A stretch of 64,000 nucleotides of DNA from positions 1-64,000 of the forward strand of contig SLRQ01000068.1 of NCBI GenBank assembly GCA_007130885.1. The letters run 5' to 3'. The notes beneath the pieces are model-generated. The model worked only from the letters and a program-made list of their open reading frames with translations, had not been told where the DNA came from and made no database searches. Every line of letters starts with the position of its first letter. The first letter of the stretch is position 1. Shown piece after piece: positions 52,331-61,439 of this stretch. Source of the DNA: Deltaproteobacteria bacterium. Its GTDB lineage: Bacteria > Myxococcota > Myxococcia > SLRQ01. A program made the position numbers and the translations under genes.

Positions 52331-53980
52331 CTAGAGCCGGCGGTTTGGGTGTTGCTTTGCGCGGTGTCCGAAGCGGGGAAGGGAAGACGTCTTCTGATTC
52401 CCTGTTTTCGAGAGGGAGGGCCTTCGGATGGAGCAGGCTTCTCCTCCTTGCCTTAGCAGCTGCTCTACCGTCCTGTAGGAGAGGGCCTCCAGAACGTCTC
52501 TACCGCGGATCTTGGAAGCGCCGTCCATGTCCGCGGCCGTGCGAGACACACGAAGGACTCGGTCTAGTCCCCTGGCCGAAAGACCGGCTCTCTCGGATTC
52601 GCGCTCCAGGATTCGGCGTGACTCCGTCTCGAGGCTGCAATGTTCCCGGGTTTCCCTGGGGGTCATCCAAGCGTTCAAGCGCGGCCGATGCCCCCTCGGC
52701 AAGCGCGTGGTTTGCCTCTTGCGAGCAGCGATGACACGCTCCCGAACGACCATGGATGGTTCTCCATCGGAGTCTCGGTGTAGCTCTTTCAGTGGTACAG
52801 GATCGAGCTCGAGCTGCAGATCTATTCGATCCAGCAGTGGGCCGGAGAGTCTGCGCAGGTAGCGCTCGGCCGCCGCGGGGGGACAAGTGCAAGTTCGGCC
52901 TCTCGCTTCTTGTCCGCGAAAACCGCATGGACACGGATTGAGCGCCAGTACCATCTGACTTCTAGCCGGAAGCTTCACGCGGTGCTCCGCGCGGCAGATA
53001 TCCACCTCCCCATTTTCTATCGGCTCACGAAGGGCCTCCAGAACCGAGCGGGGGTACTCGGCTGCTTCGTCAAGGAACAGCACGCCTTTGTGGGCCAACG
53101 AAAGCTCTCCTACCCGCACCGTATGATGGCCTCCACCGATTAGCGCGGCTTCGGTGGCGGTGTGGTGTGGCGCTCGGAAAGGACGATGCTCGACGAGGGC
53201 TCGGTCGCCCAGCAGCCCGGCCGCTGAATAGATTTGCGTGATCTCCAGTGACTCCTCCAGACTCAAGGGAGGGAGGATTCCGGGCAGACGGCGTGCAAGC
53301 ATCGATTTCCCCGTGCCCGGAGGGCCGAGGTAGATGAGGTGGTGGCCGCCGCCGGCCGCCAACTCCAGAGCACGACGAGCGACGGTTTGTCCTCGAACGT
53401 CCAATAGATCGAGGCCATCCGCCTGATGGCCGAGCTTCGGTGTTTGTGAAATGGTTACGGCTAGGGGCTCCGATCCGCCGAGGTGTGCAATGACCTTACC
53501 CAGGTCCGCGGCTCCGTGAACGTTGATCCCCGGGATGACGGCGGCTTCGCCCGCGTTGTCCCGAGGCACGACTATGGAATGGCATCCCTCCTCTTTCGCC
53601 AACTGAGCTTGGGCCAGGGCGCCCCTAATCGGACGGAGTTCTCCGTTGAGGGCCAGCTCTCCGGCAAAGGCCACGCCCTCGGTGGATGCCGCCTCGATTT
53701 CCTCGTTTGCGACCAGCAGACCCACCGCCATGGGAAGATCGAAAGAGCAGCCGCTTTTCCTGCGATCACAAGGGGCGAGGCTGAAGGTGACCCGCTTGTT
53801 CGGCATTTGCAGGCCGAGTGAGCGCCGAGAGGCTTCTATGCGCATGCGCGCTTCCCTTACCGCGCCGTCGGGAAGACCTATGACGAACAGGTTCGGCAAG
53901 CCTTGGGTCAGGCTGACCTCTACATCGACACGGTATGCTTCTATGCCCCATAGGGCGCCCGCTGTTATGCGTGCGATCAT
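52331..53980 (-). CDS. comM: ComM/YifB magnesium-chelatase-like AAA+ protein
   Basis: Hexameric branch-migration helicase that helps integrate DNA during natural transformation in several bacteria. A chelatase-like N-terminal domain (ARITAGALWGIEAYRVDVEV, GLPDGAVREARMRIEASRRS) is followed by the AAA+ module with P-loop GPPGTGKSM (near residue 220), and the zinc-like CPCGFRG...CTCPP motif in NPCPCGFRGQEARG. A C-terminal helical domain (ARGLDRVLRVSRTAADMDG) is normal, plus about 40 extra residues. ATG 53980 matches the family start (MIARITAGALWG); the frame continues 24 codons upstream. Product 549 residues. Confidence 0.95.
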   Translation of the reverse strand: MIARITAGALWGIEAYRVDVEVSLTQGLPNLFVIGLPDGAVREARMRIEASRRSLGLQMPNKRVTFSLAPCDRRKSGCSFDLPMAVGLLVANEEIEAASTEGVAFAGELALNGELRPIRGALAQAQLAKEEGCHSIVVPRDNAGEAAVIPGINVHGAADLGKVIAHLGGSEPLAVTISQTPKLGHQADGLDLLDVRGQTVARRALELAAGGGHHLIYLGPPGTGKSMLARRLPGILPPLSLEESLEITQIYSAAGLLGDRALVEHRPFRAPHHTATEAALIGGGHHTVRVGELSLAHKGVLFLDEAAEYPRSVLEALREPIENGEVDICRAEHRVKLPARSQMVLALNPCPCGFRGQEARGRTCTCPPAAAERYLRRLSGPLLDRIDLQLELDPVPLKELHRDSDGEPSMVVRERVIAARKRQTTRLPRGHRPRLNAWMTPRETREHCSLETESRRILERESERAGLSARGLDRVLRVSRTAADMDGASKIRGRDVLEALSYRTVEQLLRQGGEACSIRRPSLSKTGNQKTSSLPRFGHRAKQHPNRRL

Positions 53981-54150
53981 GGCGTGCTCCTCGTCGGCTG
54001 GGACGTCTGGTGCAGCACGGACCGTGCCGAAAGGCTCGCCATGTAGTTTCAAGGACTTCGGGTTGCCGCCAGCTTTTCAGTCTACCGAAGGGCGGACAAG
54101 TGGTCCGAAAATGCTACGGCTCGCCGGCCGATGTTTCGGATAGCGGGGGT

Positions 54151-55383
54151 CTAGGCCAGGCGCCGGCGCAGGAGGTCGAGCGCCGCATGCGCGCTGTGAC
54201 GTCGAATCGCTTCCCTGTCGCCATGAAAGCGTTTCTTCATCGTCACGGTTTCGGCTTCGTTCGAGTGGGCCAGCCAGACCGTTCCGACCGGCTTCTCTTC
54301 CGTGCCTCCTGCCGGTCCGGCCACCCCAGTGACGGCCAGAGAGTGGTCGGAGGCGGCGGCGGCCCTGGCCCCCTCGGCCATGGCCCTGACGCAAGCCTCG
54401 CTGACGGCCCCTTCGGAGACCAGCAACTTGCGCGGCACCTCCAGTATTCGAACCTTCATCTCGTCGCTGTAAGTAACCAGCGAGGCGAGCAGGTACCGGC
54501 TGGCTCCGGGTGAGGCCGTGATCATCTCGCCAAGCAGTCCGCCGGTGCATGACTCCGCTAGCGCCAGTGTCTGGCAGCGATCCGCCAACATTTCACCCAC
54601 GGCTGCCGCCAAGGTGTCGTTGTTACGTCCAAAGATGGCCTCGCCTAGAGTTTGTTCGAGCTCACCGGCGAGCTGCTCGCATCTTTGCCGGGCGGTCTCT
54701 TTGGTTGCTCCTTGTGCTCGAAGGCGAAGATGGATCTCGGGTTGGACGAGGTGGTAGCCGATTTTTACATCGGTAAAACGATCGGCGACAGGATCGACCA
54801 GGTCCGCGAGTGAGGCCTCGCGGTAGCCGAAGGTCTTGAGCGTAATCGTTGCGGTATTTCCGGTATGGGAGCGTGCAAGCCAGGGCAGCACATGTTTTTC
54901 CACCATTGGGCAAAACTCCGCCGGCGGACCGGGAAGAAAAAAAGCCTTGCAGTCGCCGAGCTTCAACGAGAAGCCGGGCGCTGTTCCAACCACATTCTCG
55001 AGGGCTGATGCTCCCTCCGGAAGCAAAGCTTGTCGGAGCTGACGATCGGTTACCGCCGCACCCCGAGCGGCCAATTGTCTCTCGACCAGCGCTCGGGCTC
55101 GGTGGTCGATCCCGCGGTTGACCCCGGCGGCTTTCGCGGCTGCGGCGGCTGTTATGTCGTCCTCCGTTGGTCCCAGTCCGCCGCAAATGACGAGCAGCCT
55201 TACGCCCCTTTGTAAGGCCTCCGTCAATGCTTCCGAGATGGCGTCCAGGTCGTCGCCAACGCACGTGTTTCTTGCGGCTAGAACGCCCCCTTCGTGAAGT
55301 CGGGCCATGAGCCAGGCTCCGTTGGTATCGGCCACCGCACCCGATAGTAGCTCGTCCCCGCAAGTCAGCAGCTCAACTCGCAT
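54151..55383 (-). CDS. cinA: CinA, competence/damage-inducible and nicotinamide-nucleotide amidase protein
   Basis: Two-domain protein: an N-terminal MoCF-like domain (VELLTCGDELLSGAVADTNG, VICGGLGPTEDDIT) and a C-terminal nicotinamide mononucleotide deamidase domain (LALAESCTGGLLGEMITASP, LAVTGVAGPAGGTEEKPVGT). Length 410 residues is normal. The longer frame to 55623 is not coding; ATG 55383 gives the typical RVELLTCGDE start. It lies upstream of comM and recA on the same strand. In Streptococcus pneumoniae cinA and recA form a competence-induced operon. The cinA-comM gap is 170 bases, so cotranscription is not certain. Confidence 0.95.
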   Translation of the reverse strand: MRVELLTCGDELLSGAVADTNGAWLMARLHEGGVLAARNTCVGDDLDAISEALTEALQRGVRLLVICGGLGPTEDDITAAAAAKAAGVNRGIDHRARALVERQLAARGAAVTDRQLRQALLPEGASALENVVGTAPGFSLKLGDCKAFFLPGPPAEFCPMVEKHVLPWLARSHTGNTATITLKTFGYREASLADLVDPVADRFTDVKIGYHLVQPEIHLRLRAQGATKETARQRCEQLAGELEQTLGEAIFGRNNDTLAAAVGEMLADRCQTLALAESCTGGLLGEMITASPGASRYLLASLVTYSDEMKVRILEVPRKLLVSEGAVSEACVRAMAEGARAAAASDHSLAVTGVAGPAGGTEEKPVGTVWLAHSNEAETVTMKKRFHGDREAIRRHSAHAALDLLRRRLA

Positions 55384-55421
55384 GATGTCTCCCTCCGTGG
55401 GATGGGCCTCATCCCCTCCCG

Positions 55422-55901
55422 TCAAGCTAGCGCCGCTCCGATGTTTAGGAGAATGCAGGCGTAGGCACCGGCGACCACATCGTCCAGAGTCACTCCCAGA
55501 CCGTTCTTCATGCGCTTGTCGAAGTAAGATGCGGGCCAGACCTTCGCGATGTCGAAGAACCTGAAAAGCAAGAAGCCGGCGACAGCGGCGACGATGCCGT
55601 GGGGTACTAGAAGAAAGGCCCACATCACGCCGGCTACCTCGTCTATGACGATGGGCGAGGCGTCTGCTTCTCCGAAGATTTCACCGGCTCTTTGAGAGAC
55701 CACCACCGATATGATGGTGAGGCCGATGCATAGAGCCAGATGCCCCCATATACCGATGTACGGAAACGTGAGGTACCACAGTAGCACCCCCGGCACCGTA
55801 CCGAAGGTTCCGGGAGCGACAGGAGCGTAACCCACGCCGCCCACCGTGGCGAGGCCCGTCCAGAGACGGCGAGCGCGGCGGCTGTGAGCTGTCAGGGCCA
55901 A
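55422..55901 (-). CDS. pgpA: Phosphatidylglycerophosphatase A
   Basis: Inner-membrane phosphatase that makes phosphatidylglycerol from phosphatidylglycerophosphate. The conserved signature GVGYAPVAPGTFGTVPG is near the start, followed by PIVIDEVAGVMWAF and the FRFFDIAKVWPASYFDK motif; several hydrophobic spans (WYLTFPYIGIWGHLALCIGL) are present. The frame stays open to 56087, but its first 55 codons overlap pssA on the other frame and look like shadow. TTG 55901 (or CTG 55895) overlapping the pssA stop is the most plausible start and gives 159 residues, near the family norm. The overlap implies coupling with pssA. Confidence 0.88.
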   Translation of the reverse strand: MALTAHSRRARRLWTGLATVGGVGYAPVAPGTFGTVPGVLLWYLTFPYIGIWGHLALCIGLTIISVVVSQRAGEIFGEADASPIVIDEVAGVMWAFLLVPHGIVAAVAGFLLFRFFDIAKVWPASYFDKRMKNGLGVTLDDVVAGAYACILLNIGAALA

Positions 55902-56740
55902 GCCTCTTCGTCCTCCTCGGCCGGTTCCAGCCGCTCCTCGGCTTCGATCTCCTCGATCAATGCCACGTCGGGAACGGTGATCCTTTCTTGGCGGCGGCGT
56001 CGGGCAATGAAGACTGCTTCCTCCATGAGGCCCAAGGCTATGTAAGAGGAGCAGTAGACCAGCAAGGCCACCGAAGCATGAAGCCACACTGCGATGCCGG
56101 CCCCGGCGGCCAACACCAACAAAAAGACCGCAGCGCTAACGAGGGACAAACGTATGTCCTTGAAGGTTCGGTATCGTACGTTACTTACCATCAAGCCCGA
56201 GAGGAGAATCACCAGCAGCCCCACCCAGCCCGCGTTTACCGGTTCGTGTCCGGACTTGTGGTGAGCTATGACCAAGGAGACGAGTGTTACCGCGGCGAGA
56301 GGGACGGGCAGTCCGGTGAAAAACTTGGACGCATCGGAGCCGCCGCGCGAAGCGATCACCATGAAGCGAGCCAGGCGAAGAGATCCGCACACCGGGAATA
56401 CGAAAGCAATCACGAGGCCGACAGGACCCAGGTTCACCAGGCCCCACTGGTATGCAAGCAAGCCGGGAGCCACCCCGAAGCTTATTACATCGGCCAGGGA
56501 GTCAAGCTGTTTGCCGAACTCGCTCTGAGTTCTGGTCATTCTTGCAACTCGGCCGTCGAAGGCGTCGAAGAACGTTGCGAAGAAGATGAGCAAGGCCGCC
56601 TTGTAAAGCTCCTGACTGGCGGGATCCACTACCGACATCAGCACGATTGCGTAGAAGCCGCAAAAGATCGAAGAGATCGTGAATAGGTTTGGAAGCACGA
56701 AAAGCAGCTTCCGTAGTTTGGGGCGCGCACGTCGAGGCAT
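55892..56740 (-). CDS. pssA: CDP-diacylglycerol-serine O-phosphatidyltransferase
   Basis: Makes phosphatidylserine, precursor of phosphatidylethanolamine. The CDP-alcohol phosphotransferase signature is clear: DAFDGRVARMTRTQSEFG then QLDSLADVISFG, that is DG-x2-AR-x8-G-x3-D-x3-D. Multiple membrane spans; 282 residues, with an acidic C-terminal tail after the last span (EEIEAEERLEPAEEDEEAW). It is a membrane-type enzyme of the Bacillus-like class. Downstream pgpA overlaps it, so two phospholipid genes are coupled. No psd gene is in the window. Confidence 0.94.
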   Translation of the reverse strand: MPRRARPKLRKLLFVLPNLFTISSIFCGFYAIVLMSVVDPASQELYKAALLIFFATFFDAFDGRVARMTRTQSEFGKQLDSLADVISFGVAPGLLAYQWGLVNLGPVGLVIAFVFPVCGSLRLARFMVIASRGGSDASKFFTGLPVPLAAVTLVSLVIAHHKSGHEPVNAGWVGLLVILLSGLMVSNVRYRTFKDIRLSLVSAAVFLLVLAAGAGIAVWLHASVALLVYCSSYIALGLMEEAVFIARRRRQERITVPDVALIEEIEAEERLEPAEEDEEAWP

Positions 56741-56809
56741 GACTTTTCCGGTTCTGCTCCAGCGGTGAACCCTACCACAACGAGAGGATTCCCAAGCGGC
56801 TTCCGGTGC

Positions 56810-57823
56810 TCATTCCTCCTGTTTCATGGAGTCCAGAAATGATCTCAGGTCGAAAGGTAGTGGGGCCTCGACCTCGATGAGATCGGCTCCGCCGGGATGA
56901 GGGATGGAGAGCCTCCAGGCATGGAGAGCTTGTCTGTCGAGCCGAAGCAGTCGCGAGTCCTCGTTGGTCATCTCTCCTTTGGTGAACCTGATGAAGATGT
57001 TCTCGTCCGGACCGTATATCTTGTCGCCTACGATGGGAAAACCCGCATGATGCAGATGCGCGCGGATTTGATGCTGTCGGCCGGTCTCCAGGACGCAGCG
57101 AATCAAGCTGAAAGGCGCGCCCTCGTCATTCTCGTAGCGGGCCAGCACCTCGAGGTTGGTCACGGCCTCCCTCGCTCCTGGATGCTCGGGCGGCACTACG
57201 GACACGCGAACTCTAACCGAGTGTTCGCCGGTCAGGGCCAGAGGCAGGTCGAGTCGGTGCTCTCTCCAGGGAGGTGAGCCCTCCACGATGGCCAGGTACT
57301 CCTTGGAAATGTCGGGGCCGGCCCCCTTGGATTGACTCCGGCGGCAGGTGGCGAACAGATTCTTGAGCGCGCGGGTCATTTCAGGGGAGCGGCCGCATGC
57401 CAGGGCTCCGCTGGTCTCTCTATCTATTCGATGTGCTGGGTCCGGCCTGCGCCCGTTATCATCGCGGTGCTCACGACCCAGAATCGTGGTCACGGTTCCC
57501 TGGAAGTAGCGAGCGGTTGGATGGACCGGCAAGCCGGCCGGCTTGTCTATTACCAGCAGGCCGTCCTCGTCGTGCAGAACCTGGAGCTCGTCGGGAAGAC
57601 CCGAAGGCTCCGGCGTTTCCTCCCGGACCAGCACTATGCGCATCCCGGCTGAGACCGGGGTGGATGCTTTGAGGCGACGATCCCCGTTTTGAACGAGCGA
57701 CTCACGTATCAGTCTCTGAACCCTGGTCCTGCTTGCGCGGCCGAGTTTTTGCTGGAGGTATCGGTCCAGACGCCACCCCTCGTAGTTGGGCTCTACGATG
57801 AAAGGAATCTCAACAAGTCGCAT
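56810..57823 (-). CDS. RluA-family pseudouridine synthase
   Basis: Isomerises uridine to pseudouridine in rRNA or tRNA. The S4 domain (WRLDRYLQQKLGRASRTRVQ) is at the N-terminus and the catalytic motif HRIDRETSGALACG carries the essential Asp. The C-terminal substrate part has CVLETGRQHQIRAHLHHAGF and VGDKIYG. ATG 57823 gives 337 residues; the frame extends 14 codons further upstream. The target position (RluC, RluD or TruC type) cannot be decided. An inserted segment of charged residues (FATCRRSQSKGAGPDISKEY) separates the catalytic halves. Confidence 0.93.
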   Translation of the reverse strand: MRLVEIPFIVEPNYEGWRLDRYLQQKLGRASRTRVQRLIRESLVQNGDRRLKASTPVSAGMRIVLVREETPEPSGLPDELQVLHDEDGLLVIDKPAGLPVHPTARYFQGTVTTILGREHRDDNGRRPDPAHRIDRETSGALACGRSPEMTRALKNLFATCRRSQSKGAGPDISKEYLAIVEGSPPWREHRLDLPLALTGEHSVRVRVSVVPPEHPGAREAVTNLEVLARYENDEGAPFSLIRCVLETGRQHQIRAHLHHAGFPIVGDKIYGPDENIFIRFTKGEMTNEDSRLLRLDRQALHAWRLSIPHPGGADLIEVEAPLPFDLRSFLDSMKQEE

Positions 57824-57982
57824 CGACGCGCGATCTTGCAGCAGGCGGCCGCTTGTTGCCAGCATTCGTCACGATTGCCTTCCGGAGGTAGCCGTGAGCT
57901 CGAGCCGGTGAATGGGTAGCGACCGGAGAACGGGATGCCTCTCGCGAAAAATGATTTGATGTAGGCGTTCCTGAAAGAGGCG

Positions 57983-59179
57983 TCAGGCGCTCGGGGACTC
58001 GGAATGAAGATCCACCCGGTTGCAGCGGAGCTTCGAGAGGTGCCGGCGCACGTTTTGCCCCACATCCGATGCGGGAATCAGATCGTCGAGCCAGTAAGCC
58101 TCTTCGTCCAGCTTGAAGATCATGAACCGCCCTCTATCCGCCGTGAACTTGGCTCGGTGGAAGCGCATGTAGAGGTGCTCTTCGTCCAGCCCCAGGATTT
58201 CAACCTTGCCGACCTCATGGCTCATGGCCATCCGAGCGCGGGCCGCGAGCCCGGACACTTGACGCCTGGCTTGTTCGAACAGCCGGAAGCCCCTGGCGAT
58301 TGGAACCTCGTATGGCTCGTTGCCTTCAGCGGGGCGGCCCTGGAAGATATAGTAAGGCGGCACTCCCGCGAAGGAGAGCTTTCTGAACAGCTCGGTGAGA
58401 ACCTCGACCGAGTCGTTCACGCCGCGCACCATGGGACACTGGTTCGTGCAAATCACGCCGGCCTTGATCAGGTGGTCCAGGGCTTCCAGGACCGGCCCGG
58501 TCAGCTCACGCGGATGATCGAAATGGTTCATCAAGTAGATGCGCTTCTTCGGCGTTGAAAGGCGGCTCAGCCCTTCGACGAGCGCGGGTTGGTCGAGAAT
58601 GACCCATGGGTTGAACGCCGTCATCTTGGTGCCGATCCGTACGATCTGGACGTGCTCGATCTCGCGGAGCCGCTCGATGACGCTGAGTAGCTTCTTTGGG
58701 GCCATCAGCAACGGGTCGCCGCCGGTCAAGAGGACATTCGTTATCTCCGGATGCGAGCGGATGTACTCGATGCCTTCGCTGACATCGAGGCTTACTTCGT
58801 CATTGTCGTCCATGAACAGACGCTTGCGGAAACAGTACCGGCAGTACGCGCCGCAGACCTCGTTGCATAGCAGCACCGCGGTGTCCGGATACTTGTGCTG
58901 GGTTCCTCGGGCCACGGTCACCGACTTCTCGTTCGAGGCGTCGAGCCTACCCCATTCGTTGAGCTCCTCCGGACGAGGTATTACCAGTTGCCGTATGGGG
59001 TCATGGGGGTCGGACCAATCGATGAGGCTCGCGTAGTAGTCGGTCATCCGGAAGACGTACTTTTTTTCGACCTCCGCCAGTTCCTCTCGGTCCTTCTCGG
59101 GGATGCCCGTGAGCTGGTCTATGCGGGTAAGGTATCGAACTCGATTCCTCGGTCGCATTTGGGTCACGTTGGTAGCCAT
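57983..59179 (-). CDS. kamA: KamA-family radical SAM aminomutase (lysine 2,3-aminomutase-like)
   Basis: Radical SAM, PLP-dependent aminomutase converting L-lysine to beta-lysine, or a relative with another substrate. The cluster motif is C109-x3-C113-x2-C116 (CGAYCRYCFRKR). Further KamA features: LLTGGDPLLMAPKKL, IRIGTKMTAFNPWVI and the NHFDHPRELTGPV strand. ATG 59179 has a strong AAGGAGG eight bases upstream, so the longer frame to 59290 is rejected; product 398 residues. It is monocistronic. No EpmA/PoxA gene is nearby, so a role in EF-P lysylation (EpmB) is not supported by context, nor is a lysine fermentation cluster. Confidence 0.9.
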   Translation of the reverse strand: MATNVTQMRPRNRVRYLTRIDQLTGIPEKDREELAEVEKKYVFRMTDYYASLIDWSDPHDPIRQLVIPRPEELNEWGRLDASNEKSVTVARGTQHKYPDTAVLLCNEVCGAYCRYCFRKRLFMDDNDEVSLDVSEGIEYIRSHPEITNVLLTGGDPLLMAPKKLLSVIERLREIEHVQIVRIGTKMTAFNPWVILDQPALVEGLSRLSTPKKRIYLMNHFDHPRELTGPVLEALDHLIKAGVICTNQCPMVRGVNDSVEVLTELFRKLSFAGVPPYYIFQGRPAEGNEPYEVPIARGFRLFEQARRQVSGLAARARMAMSHEVGKVEILGLDEEHLYMRFHRAKFTADRGRFMIFKLDEEAYWLDDLIPASDVGQNVRRHLSKLRCNRVDLHSESPSA

Positions 59180-59407
59180 GTGAGCCTCCTTGTCTCGCGA
59201 AGGACCGCGAAGCCCATCGAGTGCATGCTTGGCCTCTCTTCGCGGTCCACGCCCATACAGCCCGGGGTGAAGGCCTGCCTTTGAAGACAAGCAACGAACC
59301 TTCAGAATATCAATCGGGCAGAGCCCCCGTCAATAGATGAAAACCTAGCAAACCCGGGCACTTGCGCGAATGTCAGGTGTGGCGTCTCGCTGTTTTTGTC
59401 GTTTCCG

Positions 59408-60301
59408 CTAATCAAGAAGGAAGGTGTAGACGTAGCGGATCTCGGTCGCCACCTTGCGCCCGTCGACCTCGGCTGGATAAAACACGAACCGGCGCAGGGC
59501 GTCCGCCGCCGCCTCTTCCAGCCCGTGGCCCGGGCCTTCGATGGGCACGGCTTTGGTGACCCTGCCATGCTCGTCTATCTCGAGCCGAAGCACCACCCGT
59601 CCCTCGATCTCGTGCTGCCGGGCCTCCTCGGGGTAAGGAGCACGGACCTCTCTGCGTACCCTCGGCATGGTCGTCACCTGGTGAGGAGAGACGAACGCGG
59701 GTGCAGGTGGCTCGACACGGTCTCCTCGCGGAACTTCTCCTCCCCGATATGATCTTGCTTCGGAGGGGTCGCTCGCGACCCTGTCCGGGCGTCCATACAA
59801 GGTGCTCCCCACTCCAACTCGCATCCCGCCTCCATCATCGCCGACAGTCGACCGCATGGAGATGCCCACGTTCAATGGAATCGGCTCGTCGCCCGCATCC
59901 GCGGCCTCGCCGTCAGGGTCGCTGGACGGTGGCAATGGTGAGGGCGATACCTCCTTCGCTCTCTCCGGTCGAGGCTCTTCGGCCGGAGGTGGCTTCACCG
60001 GCGGAGGTCGAGGAGGTTCGGGCTCTTTGACCGGCGCGGGGGGCTCCTTTGCCGGCTCCGGCGGTCTCGGCGACGGCTCCGGCGGTTCAGGCTCGGAAGG
60101 CGTTTCCACAACCTCGAGCGTGACGAGACGTTCCTCGCCATTCGAAAGCACGGAAGCCGGTGCCCGCAGCGCCCCCGATAGCAGCAACGCCGCGACGGCT
60201 CCGTGAAGCATAAGCGAGCCGCCGAAACCGATGGCCAGGCGGCTCCAGGGCCGGCTCAAGGGCGCGCTGTCCTCGCCGGTTGAAGAATGGCTGGAACTCA
60301 T
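59408..60301 (-). CDS. TonB-family energy transducer
   Basis: Transmits ExbB/ExbD energy to the outer membrane. One N-terminal span (AIGFGGSLMLHGAVAALLLS, about 24-43), a periplasmic Pro/Glu/Lys-rich arm (EPPEPSPRPPEPAKEPPAPV) and a C-terminal TonB_C domain (YPEEARQHEIEGRVVLRLEI, EAAADALRRFVFYPAEVDG). Length 297. ATGA overlaps the exbD stop, and the four genes tolC-exbB-exbD-tonB form an operon on this strand. No TonB-dependent receptor gene is in the window. A 228-base gap separates it from kamA. Confidence 0.93.
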   Translation of the reverse strand: MSSSHSSTGEDSAPLSRPWSRLAIGFGGSLMLHGAVAALLLSGALRAPASVLSNGEERLVTLEVVETPSEPEPPEPSPRPPEPAKEPPAPVKEPEPPRPPPVKPPPAEEPRPERAKEVSPSPLPPSSDPDGEAADAGDEPIPLNVGISMRSTVGDDGGGMRVGVGSTLYGRPDRVASDPSEARSYRGGEVPRGDRVEPPAPAFVSPHQVTTMPRVRREVRAPYPEEARQHEIEGRVVLRLEIDEHGRVTKAVPIEGPGHGLEEAAADALRRFVFYPAEVDGRKVATEIRYVYTFLLD

Positions 60302-60762
60302 CAGCCGTCCTCCGGACGCATCCGTTCTTCCGTGATTCTTTCGATGTTGATCGCGAAGCTGGTTACGCCGAGCCCCTTGATTGTATCTATCAGCCGCACC
60401 ACCTCGCCATGTGCCGTCGCGCGGTCAGCGGCGATTACGGCCTGGAGAGAGCCACCGTCCGCCTCTGCTTCAATCTTCAGGGCGGGAATGAGGCTGTTGA
60501 GGTCGGAGAGTAGCACCCGCTCGCCATCGAGCCACAGTGAGCCCTCCGGATCGATCACGAGGGCCAAGGTTCGATCGATCACCTCGCCTCCGTGCGCGGC
60601 CTCGGGAAGATCGACCTGAATCACCTGGTGAACGATCTGCGAGGTGGTGACCATGAAAATGATCAAGAGCACCAGCACGATGTCGACGAGCGGGACGACG
60701 TTGATGTCGCTCATTACATCATCGTCTTCGGCTTCTTGCAGCGGACCCGCGGCCATGGTCAT
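60301..60762 (-). CDS. ExbD/TolR-family biopolymer transporter
   Basis: Partner of the ExbB channel. The 153 residues carry the span NVVPLVDIVLVLLIIFMVTT with the conserved Asp27, followed by a periplasmic domain (VIQVDLPEAAHGGEVIDRTL, SLQAVIAADRATAHGEVVRL). Starts and stops overlap with both neighbours by four bases (ATGA), a sign of tight translational coupling. Unlike the Asn26 protein of the gliding-like cluster, the aspartate is retained. Confidence 0.95.
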   Translation of the reverse strand: MTMAAGPLQEAEDDDVMSDINVVPLVDIVLVLLIIFMVTTSQIVHQVIQVDLPEAAHGGEVIDRTLALVIDPEGSLWLDGERVLLSDLNSLIPALKIEAEADGGSLQAVIAADRATAHGEVVRLIDTIKGLGVTSFAINIERITEERMRPEDG

Positions 60763-61433
60763 CCCCCGGGCTGCGCGGCGACATCGGCCTTCGCGTCACC
60801 GGCGGGATCCGCCGGCGTTTCGGCCTTGAGCAACGCGAGCAGCGCCTGGCCCGCGGAAGTGGTTTGCTGCACGAGCCTTCGCTGCCAGCGGGCGAAGAAG
60901 TTGAACAGGATGACCGCGGGTATCGCCACGCCCAGGCCCACCGCTGTTGCCACCAGTGCCTCGGATATGCCCGCCATCACCACGTCGGGTCCTCCCGTGC
61001 CGCCGGCGGCGGCAAGATCCGCGAAAGCTCTTATTATCCCCAGGCAGGTGCCGAATAGGCCGATGAACGGAGCGTTTGCTCCGATGGTGGCCAGTATGGC
61101 GAGATACCGGTCGTACTCGCCTCGAGTTCTCGCAAGCTCGCTTGCAAGAACGGACTCCACTGCCTCCGGGCCCTTGCTCAAACTCTCCAGCCCGGACCTC
61201 ATTACGTTGGACAGAAACCCCTTGCTCTCTCGTGCCAGGTCTAGAGCGGCGTCGCAATCGCCGGATCTAAGCAACGAGACGATCGTTCTGGAGGTGGACC
61301 CCCGGCTACCCCGGCCATAGAAGATCGCTCGTTCCACCGCGACCGCGATGGAGAGCAAGGACAGCCCCAACAGGATCCACAGAATCCATTCAGCACCGAT
61401 GAGAGTGAAATCGAGTAGGATCTCGGTAAGCAT
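60759..61433 (-). CDS. ExbB/TolQ-family proton channel
   Basis: Pentameric inner-membrane channel of the TonB system. In 224 residues: an N-terminal span (AEWILWILLGLSLLSIAVAV), a large cytoplasmic domain, then the GLFGTCLGIIRAF span and AGISEALVATAVGLGVAIPAVILFN. Start ATG 61433 lies six bases after the tolC stop; its stop overlaps exbD. It is clearly distinct from the TolQ-like protein at 43862. Confidence 0.94.
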   Translation of the reverse strand: MLTEILLDFTLIGAEWILWILLGLSLLSIAVAVERAIFYGRGSRGSTSRTIVSLLRSGDCDAALDLARESKGFLSNVMRSGLESLSKGPEAVESVLASELARTRGEYDRYLAILATIGANAPFIGLFGTCLGIIRAFADLAAAGGTGGPDVVMAGISEALVATAVGLGVAIPAVILFNFFARWQRRLVQQTTSAGQALLALLKAETPADPAGDAKADVAAQPGG

Positions 61434-61439
61434 GACTCG

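Noticed and set aside
55384..55623. Longer N-terminus for cinA
   Set aside because: The extra 80 codons are antisense-frame sequence over pgpA; the family start is at 55383.
55902..56087. Longer N-terminus for pgpA
   Set aside because: The extra 62 codons are Arg/Gly-rich, overlap pssA in another frame and do not resemble PgpA.
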